The translations under genes and the position numbers were made by a program. Shown here one piece after another: positions 25,046 to 34,026 of a stretch of 64,000 nucleotides of DNA. Below the pieces are notes generated by a model. That model did no database searches. It was not told the origin of the DNA and saw only the letters and a list, made by a program, of their open reading frames with translations. How positions within the stretch are numbered: position 1 is the stretch's first letter; each line of letters opens with the position of its first letter. The DNA comes from Madurella fahalii (lineage: Eukaryota; Ascomycota; Sordariomycetes; Sordariales), in contig CM056875.1 in assembly GCA_029876055.1 (NCBI GenBank), positions 3,311,001 to 3,375,000 of the forward strand, in the 5' to 3' direction.

Positions 25046-25642
25046 AGTGGGCTTGATATTTGATGTGGATGCAACCAAGATTGCGACGGCCACTGGATAC
25101 AATTCGCAGGAGGACCAAACGGTTTGGATAGGCGTGGAATGGAATGCACTTGCCTTCCCTTCCCGTCAGAAGGATTGAGCTGCCCTTTTGATCTGCGCGT
25201 ATACACTATTGTGCTGTTCAATGTTTGGCTCCAAGTCGGGGCGGCTGATGATAACTATAACCCCTAATTGCGCCCGACACTATTAGCAGTGCTGATTTGA
25301 ACTTTCTTCACCTCTGGCAAAGCGACAACGCTTGTCTGTTTCCTATAAACCCGCCCTTCAATGATCAGCCTCTGCCCAGGTGGATCAACGACGGGGAGGA
25401 TGACCGAAGATGCGGCGGCCGTGGTAGCAGGGCATAATTAGCGAAGCGCAGGCAGGCAATAATCCGGCCGACCTACACGCAGCTTCAACTTCCTACCTTT
25501 CCTGTGCCCTCCGTTACGCGCCTCCCACCGTAGGGGAAGGTGGGCGTAGGTAAACGAATACCGGCATGACGCGATTTCTCGTACTCTCTGGCGACTCACA
25601 ATCAGCCGGTGTATTACTCCCGGATACTAATTGTGCAATAAT

Positions 25643-26380
25643 CTAACATGAATCCTCGACGGATTTGACCCTGAAAGTCACGAGTTCTACATCCCTCATG
25701 GTTGGTTTGGGCTCCACATGTTTATTGACGTCGAGAAACATCCACGCTCCTGCCGTGCCGCCGATGTTCACCGGTGTGTATAGGTAGTCGCTGGCCCAGT
25801 CGAAATTTCAACCGAATCTTTGCTGTAGGAAGCCGTCTGCGAGAGCGATGGAGTAGAACCATCTATCTGGGGCAAGACTTAGTGCCCATACGCCAGGGTT
25901 AGTAACGAAAAGCGACCCTGGTCCATGGTCATGAACTTGGGCGAGAGAACTAGGGATCGGGCCGATTACCTCAATCGCTTTGGCCTAGATGCACGTGTGT
26001 CCATCCTCAAGCGTCACAAACGTTCCCGTCAACCCTTTTTTCCTCTGAGCGTCCAGCTGCGGATTGCCCACGGCAACTTCGACGTGGCACAAGGGATTAT
26101 CAATCCTGAACTGCCTTTTACTGCTCCAGCCTTCTTACAGCTCATTTGCGCTATCCCTTGCGGTACTGGCGCAGCCAGGCCAAAATCGAACACCTTCCAA
26201 ACACCTTCCACGGATCGCATACCCTGCGGACACAGCCAGCTTCTTGTTTAGAGCTTGGTATTCGCGCATGGCTTCCATCATGCCCGCTTTGCGTTCAACG
26301 CACCAACCCAACACCTTGACGTTTCCTCGGGCCTCGTGTAATAGATTAGTACTGACAAAGCATCGCCCAACGTTAATAAT
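25643..26380 (-). pseudogene. Degenerate protein-coding relic, unknown family
   Basis: A 246-codon minus-strand frame with coherent protein-like sequence is broken by three in-frame stops: TAA at 26,137-26,135, TAG at 25,987-25,985 and TGA at 25,810-25,808. It ends at a natural-looking TAG at 25,645-25,643. Each stop is one or two C-to-T or G-to-A changes from Gln, Trp or Arg codons. Readable segments include NKKLAVSAGYAIRG, NPLCHVEVAVGNPQLDAQ, KKGLTGTFVTLEDGHTCI, ALSLAPDRWFYSIALADG and YLYTPVNIGGTAGAWMFLDV. The upstream part is cut by a TGA at 26,383-26,381, so the true 5' end is lost or lies in another exon. I cannot name the family. It lies 440 bp downstream of the ALDH gene on the same strand. 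Confidence 0.55.
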
Positions 26381-26819
26381 TCATATAGGAAGTTTCCTAC
26401 GAAATCTCGGGTGCAGAAGCGGGGAATTAATAATGCCGTAGCAACGATGCGAGTTACATGCCCCCGGTTCAGAGTTCCAACTCTGCAGCCTCCAGCGGTG
26501 AAAATTCTTGAACCGGCAGGGGAGACGTCCAACTCGGCCTAATAGTATGTCTTTAGCAGCCACTCCAACTACAAATATGATGATGTCTTAGACATAGATA
26601 CACGAGTCCACCAGGCCTTGAACAAATGACTAGAAACACGGCGCCCATTTCTTTTGGGCTAACGCAATGTTAACGTGTGGCCGACTTTTCCCCATCTTTT
26701 GGCTAACCGGCCCCAACTCGCTGGATGTTTTGTCCGTCTCTTGAGGATGGGAGAAGGGAAGCAAATTTACTACTTGTGACCAAGCTGAGGACAATGATCC
26801 AGAACATTAAGATGATGCC

Positions 26820-28560
26820 TCAAAACATCTTGCCGGCGAGATTGATGGCAACGCTCTTCGATTCTGTATAGTTAGCAAGCGCGGCCTCGCCGAGTTCACG
26901 ACCAATTCCGGACTGCTTGTATCCTCCGAAGGGTAAGGCATAGTGGAGCATGTTGTCTGGGGTTAGGGTTAGTATAAGGGCTAACATCTTTAACCCGTGG
27001 ATTCTCGGTTGAACTCACAGCCTAGATCACCAGAGTTAGTACGCGACGTTTTAGGGGGGATTCGGACTTGAACTCACAGTTGACCCAGACGGTGCCGGCC
27101 CTGAGGGCGTTGCTCACGCGGATGGCCGTGTTGATGTCCTTGGTGTGGACAGCGGCAGCAAGGCCGTACGAGCTCTCGTTGCCCAGCTTGATGACCTCCT
27201 CCTCGCTGTGGAACTTGGCAATGGCGCAGACAGGGCCGAAAATCTCCTCCTGCATAATCTTCATGTCCTGGCGCACGTCGGTGAAGATAGTGGGCTGGAT
27301 GAAGTAGCCCTTATCACCGTGGCGACCGCCGCCCGTTTGGACAGTGGCACCCTCCTCGATACCCAACTTGATGTAGCCCATGATGCGATCGTACTGGAGC
27401 TGCGAGACCTGGGGGCCCTGGAAGGTCTCGGGGTGAAACGGGTCGCCGACCTTGTTGTCCTCGGCGCGCTTCTTAAAGGCCTCGACGAACTTGTCGTAGA
27501 TGCCATCCTGCACGTAAATACGCGAGCCGGCGCAGCAGCACTGGCCGTGGTTATAGTAGATGCCAAAGTTGACCCAGCTGATGGCTTCATCGATATCAGC
27601 ATCGTTGAAGACGATGTTGGGTGACTTGCCGCCCAGCTCGAGCGTCACCTTCTTGAGGTTGGACTCGGCAGCCGCCTTCATGATGGTGCGGCCCACGAGA
27701 GTTGAGCCAGTGAAGGCGACCTTGTCGATGTCCATGTGCGACGATATGGCGGCACCCGCAATCCTTCCAAAGCCCGATATGATGTTCACGACGCCGGGGG
27801 GGAAACCGGCCTCCTTGACGAACTGGGCAAAAACGAGACCGGAGAGGGGCGTCTGCTCAGCCGTCTTCAGCACGACCGTGTTACCGGTGGCCAGAGCAGG
27901 CCCAATCTTCCAGGCCAACATCAACAGCGGGAAGTTCCAGGGGATAATCTGGCCGCAAACGCCAATCTAGGACTCACCAGCCAAATTAGCTCCGCCAAAT
28001 GGCACTCTGAGGGTCGTTAGGAACTGGGGACATACCGGCTCTTGCCTGGTATAGTGGAACATGTCGGGCGAGATATCGATGGTCTTGCCCTCGATCTTGT
28101 CGGCCCAGCCGCCATAGTACCGGATGCAGCCAATGACGGCGCCAACGTCGCCGCGGGCCATGGTGATGGACTTACCATTGTCCAGTGACTCGACGGCAGC
28201 GAGCAGGTCAAAATTCTTCTCGCAGAGGTCGGCCAGATTCGTCAAGTAGCGGCCTCGCTGAGAGGGGGTGGTGCGGCGCCACTCGCCCTCGAAAGCTCTC
28301 CGCGCGGCAGCAACGGCAATGTCGACATCCTTCTCGGTAGCTTCGCTCACAGAGCAGATGACCTCCTCGGTAGAGGGGTTGATGACCTCAAACGTCTTCT
28401 TGTCCACACCCTCAACGAACTCGTTGTTGATGAAGCTACACGCAGAGGAGCATTAGTGCGGGGACCGGGATGCTGGTGACAAGGCAGACTCTTACAGTCC
28501 GGTCGGCTGCTTGTAGGGGCCGGTGACCGGCGTCTTGAGCTCGGCAAAGAGATTCGACAT
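26820..28560 (-). CDS. NAD(P)-dependent aldehyde dehydrogenase (5 exons, one micro-exon)
   Basis: Exons on the minus strand are 28560-28496, 28435-28036, 27966-27078, 27021-27019 and 26956-26820, joining to 497 aa, the usual ALDH length. ALDH motifs are complete: PWNFPLLMLAWK, KTAEQTPLS, FTGSTLVGR, LELGGKSPNIVF with general base Glu265, NHGQCCCAGSR with nucleophile Cys299, EEIFGPV and PFGGYKQSGIGRE. It oxidises aldehydes to carboxylic acids, for example acetaldehyde to acetate in ethanol use (the AldA-type role is inferred from similarity). The C-terminus GKMF is not a peroxisomal signal, and there is no clear mitochondrial presequence, so it is probably cytosolic. The 3-nt exon GCT between two introns with the same GTGAGTTCAA donor is needed to give the conserved VNCYN; skipping it gives VNYN, also in frame. 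Confidence 0.93.
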
Positions 28561-30271
28561 GTTGGAGGCGTGGGTGGTGATAAACTGTATCCGGCCCGGT
28601 TTCAAACTAGGTGTAACGAAGGAGAAGAAAGGGGAAGACAGGCGCAGCTGGGGAGAGATGGGATGGCACACCCGCTGCAAGTTTAAATGGGATTTGGGGA
28701 CAGGTGGAGCAGCCCGCACCGCGGGAATCAACAGGGGGCTCCGCAAGCCTCTCATCTTGATCAACGGTCGGATGGATTGCGATTACGGATGGATATGCGT
28801 TGAAAGCGGGGTTGATGGGTGACGAGGCGGTCGAGGTATGGATGGCGGGACGCTTCTGATTCGAGGGGAAACATCGCATCCGTAGGCCAGGCGCCCCCTC
28901 CATCGTAACCCACGGACCGGTGAACAGACAACAAGAAGCTCCAAGCTCCAAGCTCCAACCCATTGTGCCGGCGCTGCGAGACGCCGACGCCGCCTGCCCT
29001 CTGCAAGCCCGAAACCCAGCAGTTTGGCCTGAGACCCTTCTTGTGTCGGATCCCGCCAGCCGATCTCGTCCCTTCTTCCGTCACCGCTCTGCCCACCGAC
29101 TGTACTCTAATCTTAAGGTTCCCCGCATCGCGTTTTGGAGGGGCGGAGACACGCGACCCCGCCTTATAAGCCGCGTTGAAGCGGTCGACTTCAGTTCAAG
29201 AAAAAGGCCGTAACTTTGGCACGCATCGAGTGACGCACGGATAGGGAGCTGCCATTCCTCGCGCCCCGGGGAACCGCCTCAGCCGTTGAAGCCGCAGACT
29301 CTGTTCCGATTTGTTATAGGCTAGGATTTCACCACAACGTTTTTTTGCATCAAGAGACACATCCACTTCCCCGAGATTGTACCCCGCACCGCTCGCCTCG
29401 GCAACGCACTCTCAGCCACCGTCTCCCCTGGACCCGCAATTGATAGATGTGCATCGATGATTGGAGTGGGACTTGCCATCGCGGATTTCACAGAGCCGCC
29501 CTTGGACCTCTTGATGGGTGTGTCGTAATGATGCTGAGATTGGGGCATGCTCGGGACAATGTTCCAGCGAGATTTGCCTACACTATGATATGGAGCTCGG
29601 TGGGGCTGCTATGGGCTGAGTATCCTTGAGTAGTGTACCTTGCTACTACTGATTCGGCCGAAGTTGCCGGTGTCGAAGGTGCCGTCGGAATCATCATTCT
29701 GAGAACCTCGAGTGTAGACTAATGGTGGCCAGCTATGACGTTCGTCGTAAGTCCAGGTATTGGATAAGCTTCTTCGCCCATGTGGGTTCAGTGGGGCGGG
29801 ATGACATGACAGTAGTAGCAGCCAGAGAAATACATTTTACGTAATTTCGGCACTTGATGCACTCTACCTCCTATTTATATTCTCCATTCCTACGCCCTTG
29901 CCTAGTACTAGTAGCTATTTCTCTCTTTCATCGCCTTCTCCAGGGCCTTTCGATAGCTCCAACGCAGCCATTTCTGTCTAACTTGAAGGGTGTTGAGGTC
30001 ACCGATTTCCCCTACTGCCGCCCCGGATCTTGCACCTGACTGAGGGGCAAAGCGGAAATGCCTGCGGCGGCTATGGTCAACGTGGTGGTCCCGAAGTTGC
30101 TGATGTTTCCAACGAGTAAAAAATAGAGAATTTTTTGAAGCTGACTGGATGGGCGGTCCTTGATTTGCGGAATGATCCGAACGTGCAATCTAACATAGGA
30201 AACTCTAAAGATTATTAGAGAAAAAAAAAAAAAAAACAAGCAAACAAAAAGCAAAAAAGAAGAGTAACGTA
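28561..30271. other. Intergenic, nothing supported
   Basis: Upstream region of ALDH up to the TA target site of the first transposon. A long A-homopolymer lies at about 30,220-30,236 just before the element. No gene or RNA is seen. Confidence 0.5.
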
Positions 30272-30309
30272 TTTGATAAGCGAGTTGCGCAGACAAGCGA
30301 GTTGCGCAC
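30272..30309 (+). repeat. Terminal inverted repeat, copy A, left
   Basis: 38 bp, exact inverse of 32,086-32,123. Layout is TTTGAT, then the 14-mer AAGCGAGTTGCGCA, spacer GAC, the same 14-mer, then C. The paired sites are the likely transposase binding sites. Confidence 0.92.
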
Positions 30310-30355
30310 ACCCCATCACTCAACGAACACTATCCTCAATTACAAAACAACAACA

Positions 30356-32029
30356 CTAGGAACCGACTATAATTACATCAGAAACAGCTGAATCAGATAC
30401 TTCTGCAGCCTCCTGGCAAGTGCGTGCATTATAGCCAGGCTTACCGCATACGCCACAGCACCGAACCTTCGTACGACCCCCCCTTATAACACTACTATCC
30501 GGCTGCGTTTCTTGCACTCCCTCCCCACCCAGAGCCCCCTGGCTTAGTACCTCCTGTGCATCCTGTACAGTGAATGATCCTCCAAGCTGTACACGTGTTC
30601 TTTTAGCTCTCCGGCGCTTGCTTAGTGCCTCGTTGGCCTTGCGGAGCGAAGAGACCTCTGCTTGAAGGAGGGCTACCTGGTGCATTACAGCCATCGTACC
30701 CTTGGTAAGCTGGTCTACAGCAGCTAATATCGAAGTTAGGGAGCTGTTTTGATGGTTGGCAATACGAGTCTTAATAAGCGTTGACTGAGAGTTGGCTTCT
30801 CGGGGGTTGTATGGTGTCTGGAATACCCAAGGTTGTAGGGTACCGGCCCGGGAGTTCAGAGGTGTTGGCGTACGAAGCTTTATATCCAGCTTAGAAAGCA
30901 CACTCTCTGGGTTATACGGCATAAGGCCAGCACTTGAAAAGCCACCCTAGATATTTTTCTCTGTTATAGAGATAAAGAAGGCCGTGCGGAAGGCATTGAG
31001 GAACTCGAGCTTGCTTATATGGTTGATATGCATGCGCATCAAGTCCTCGATCTGGCGACCGTACGCCTACTTTAGCGGCCTAAAGTAGCTAACATCGAGT
31101 GGTTGGAGGTAGTGGGAGGAATGCGGAGGCATGCAGAGCGTAACGATCTGGTGCTCCTGGCAGTAGAGCTCGAATTCGGTCGAGTAGTGGCTCTCGTAGC
31201 CGTCGAGGATTAACAACCGGTATTTGCCCTTTATACGAGGTGCCGTATGGTAGTCGAAGTGCTTAATCCAATCGAGACCTACAGCATTGGTAGTCCAGCT
31301 ATTATCGGTAGTTGCGATACGCCAGTCGGCTGGGAGGTTGCACTCCGTATACTAGTTGGCGAGGTGGTACTGCACGGCCAGGATTATAAATGGAGGGATA
31401 GCCCAGCCGAGGGCATTGACTCCCTGGATCACTGTTACCCATTCCCGGTTACCAGGCTGAGCTAGTTTTGCCTTGCCCCGGCCATCCAAGGTTATAACCA
31501 CTATACCCGCAAAGATAATGCCTATCATAAACCCAGTCTCGTCGAAGTTGTAGATATCGTCATCTACAATACCGTACTTGGCCTTAACGTTTTATACGAG
31601 GGTAAACCATTCGCTAATGACCTTTGGATCTTCGCACTTAGCCCTCTAGTAGTCGTACCGACGCGTCCAACGTATACGGAGCTCTGGCTAGCGTTTAACG
31701 AAGTTGTAAGCCCAGCGTTTGCCGATAGGGGGCGCGTCGCGTTCGCGTAGTAGTTGGTTGGCTATATCTTCTATACCATATAATCTAGGCGGGAATGCAC
31801 GTTCAGATAGCTCAATTATATACTGAACTATTGCCTTCTCTTCCAGATCTGTGAGCTTACGCGAGTTGGCTGCAATATCGCGTCGTGCAGGCTTGCCACT
31901 ACGTCGGTAATGGAGGGTTGATTCTGGTACGTCGTAGAGCTTAGCTGCAGTTCGAAGGCTTAACTTTTTGTCGTTTTGGATCGCTTCAAGGGCTAAGATT
32001 ACCCTCGCTTCCTTTGAAGTAGGAGGCAT
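30356..32029 (-). pseudogene. Fot1/pogo DDE transposase, copy A (stop-interrupted)
   Basis: The frame is 558 codons, the same length as copy B and without frameshifts. Order: N-terminal psq-like helix-turn-helix (SKEARVILALEAIQ...AAKLYDVPESTL), a CENP-B-type second DNA-binding region (NSRKLTDLEEKAIVQYII), then a DDE domain with DDDIYNFDETGF, LLILDGYESH and QPLDVSYFRPLK supplying the three acidic residues. A zinc-knuckle-like CGVCGKPGYNARTC sits at the C-terminus, with Tyr in place of the usual His. In-frame stops replace Gln in VKR-Q-PEL, RYDY-Q-RA, FRPLK-Q-YGR and NI-Q-GGF relative to copy B, each CAG to TAG; a further TAA follows LV. These are RIP-like changes. It could act only as a non-coding relic. 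Confidence 0.9.
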
Positions 32030-32085
32030 ATCGGGTTGTAGAAAAATTCGATATAAAGTATAAAGAGGACGCGTCGTGGTGGGGC

Positions 32086-32123
32086 GTGCGCAACTCGCTT
32101 GTCTGCGCAACTCGCTTATCAAA
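32086..32123 (-). repeat. Terminal inverted repeat, copy A, right
   Basis: 38 bp, exact inverse of 30,272-30,309, followed by the TA target duplication. It carries both copies of the 14-mer. Confidence 0.92.
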
Positions 32124-32164
32124 TACATTAGTTCTCGAGTTTAAGGAAAAGATTACTTTATCTA

Positions 32165-32206
32165 ACGTACATTATCAGCGAGTGACCCATAGCAGCGAGT
32201 GACCCA
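32165..32206 (+). repeat. Terminal inverted repeat, copy B, left
   Basis: 42 bp: ACGTACATTAT, 14-mer CAGCGAGTGACCCA, spacer TAG, the same 14-mer. It matches the inverse of 33,985-34,026 except for one spacer base. Confidence 0.92.
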
Positions 32207-32254
32207 CCCCCCACCACCTTGCCTACTACCACCATCAATTCCAATACAACAATA

Positions 32255-33928
32255 CTAGGAACCCACGATAATTATATCAGAAACAGTTGAATCAGATGCT
32301 TTTGCAACCTCCTGGCAAGTGCGCGCGTTATGGCCAGGCTTGCCGCACATACCACAGCACCGAACCTTCGTACGACCCTCCCGTACACTACCACTATCTT
32401 ACTCCTTTTCTTGCGCCACCTCCCCAACCACGGCCTCCTGACCTACTAGATCCTTTATATCTTTTACTGCAAGTGATCCTCCAAGCTACACGCGTGTTCT
32501 TTTAGCTCTCCGACGCTTGCTTAATGCCTCGTTGGCCTTGCGGAGCGCGGAGTTCTCTGTCTGAAGAAGGGCCACCTGGTGCATCACAGCTATTATACTC
32601 TTAGTAAGCTGGTCTACAGCAGCTAATATCGAGGTTGGGGAGCTATTCTGATGGTTGGAAATACAAGTCTTAATGAGCGTTGACTGCGATTCGGCTTCGC
32701 GGGGGTTGTGCGGTGTCTGGAAGACCCAAGGTTGTGCAGTACCAGGCCGTGAGGTCGGGGGTGTTGGCGTACGAAGCTTGATATCTAGCTTAGAAAGTAC
32801 CCTCTCTAGATCGTACGGCACAAGGCCGGCCCCTGCAAAGCCGCCCTGAATATTTCTCTTGGTAATAGAGGTAAAGAAAGCCTCGCGAAAGGCGCAGAGG
32901 AACTCGAGCTTGCTGATATGGTTGATATGCATACACATTATATCTTCAATCTGGCGACCGTATACCTGCTTCAGCGGTCTAAAGCAGCCAACATCAAGTG
33001 GCTGTAGGAGGTATGAAGAATACGGAGGCATACAGAGCGTGATAATATTGTTCTTCTGGTAGTAGAGCTCGAATTCGGTCGAGTAGTGGCTTTCGTGGCC
33101 GTCGAGGATCAATAACCGGTATTTGCCCTTTGTCCGAGACGCTGTATAGTAGTCAAAGTGCTTAATCTAATCTAGTCCTACCGCATTAGTAGTCTAGCCA
33201 TTATCGGTTGTTGCGATACGCCAGTCGGCTGGGAGGTCGCACTCGGTATACCAGTTGGCAAGGTAGTATTGTACGGCTAAGATGATGAACGGAGGGATAG
33301 CCCAGCCAAGGGCATTGACTCCCTGGATAACCGTTGCCCATTCGCGGTTGCCAGGCTGAGCCAGCTTTGCCTTGCTACGGCTATCGGAGGTTGTAACTAC
33401 CATACCCGCGAAGATAATGCCCATTATAAACCCAGTCTTATCGAAGTTATAGATATCGTCATCTACGATACCATACTTGGCCTTAACGTTCCGTATAAGG
33501 GCAAACCACTCGCTAATGACTTTCGGATCCTCGCATTTGGCCCTCTGGTAGTCGTACCGACATGTCCAACGCGTACGAAGCTCTGGCTGGCGTTTGACAA
33601 ACCGATGCGCCCAGAGCTTGCCAACAGGGGGCGCGTCGCGTACGCGTAGCAGTTGGTTGGCCATATCTTCCACACTACATAGTCTCGGCGGAAATGCACG
33701 TGCAGATAGTTCAATTATATACTGAACTATTGCCTTCTCTTCCAGATCTGTGAGCTTACGCGAGTTGGGCGTAGTGTCGTGTCGTGCAGGCTTGCCGGCG
33801 CGTCGGCGGGCTAGAGTCTTCCGGTCGACCTCATAAATCTTAGCTGCGGCTCGTTCGCTTAGATTCTTATCGTTTTGAAGAGCTTGGAGGGCCAAGATTA
33901 TCCTAGCTTCTTTTGACGAAGAAGGCAT
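32255..33928 (-). pseudogene. Fot1/pogo DDE transposase, copy B (stop-interrupted)
   Basis: 558 codons, no frameshift. The layout matches copy A: psq-like helix-turn-helix (SKEARIILALQALQ...AAKIYEVDRKTL), CENP-B-type region, DDE domain (DDDIYNFDKTGF, LLILDGHESH, QPLDVGCFRPLK) and a C-terminal zinc knuckle CGMCGKPGHNARTC with intact C-C-H-C. In-frame stops include TAG at 33,196-33,194 and 33,169-33,167 (both in place of Trp in copy A), TAG at 32,488-32,486 (Gln in copy A) and a TAA near 32,400. All are G:C to A:T changes as RIP produces. The E-to-K change after NFD is also G to A. The first DNA-binding helix differs sharply from copy A (DRKTLARRR versus PESTLHYRR). Confidence 0.9.
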
Positions 33929-33984
33929 CTTGGATGGTAGAGAAATGTATTGTTGAGTGTAGAGGTGTCGCGTCGCGTAGAAAG

Positions 33985-34026
33985 TGGGTCACTCGCTGAT
34001 ATGGGTCACTCGCTGATAATGTACGT
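33985..34026 (-). repeat. Terminal inverted repeat, copy B, right
   Basis: 42 bp inverse of 32,165-32,206 with spacer TAT instead of TAG. The TA target duplication follows directly. Confidence 0.92.

Larger units (their letters stand above)
30272..32123 (-). mobile_element. Fot1/pogo-type DNA transposon, copy A (degraded)
   Basis: The element is 1852 bp, flanked by TA (30,270-30,271 and 32,124-32,125), the target site of pogo/Fot1 elements. It has 38-bp terminal inverted repeats (30,272-30,309 and 32,086-32,123) that match perfectly. Each repeat contains the 14-mer AAGCGAGTTGCGCA twice, at a 17-bp period. The single transposase frame runs on the minus strand and carries several stop codons, so the copy is non-autonomous today. 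It is 41 bp from copy B, in the same orientation. Confidence 0.92.
32165..34026 (-). mobile_element. Fot1/pogo-type DNA transposon, copy B (degraded)
   Basis: The element is 1862 bp, flanked by TA (32,163-32,164 and 34,027-34,028). It has 42-bp terminal inverted repeats (32,165-32,206 and 33,985-34,026) differing at one spacer base. Each repeat holds the 14-mer CAGCGAGTGACCCA twice, at the same 17-bp period as copy A but with a different 3' half of the motif. The internal region is closely related to copy A by eye. The transposase frame is on the minus strand and has at least four in-frame stops. Confidence 0.92.

Noticed and set aside
26470..26530. Short resemblance to an 18S rRNA helix (GGTGAAAATTCTTG)
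   Set aside because: Flanking sequence does not follow the rRNA; probably chance.
32165..34026. Copies A and B as one composite element
   Set aside because: Each has its own matching terminal repeats and TA duplications, so they are two separate insertions.
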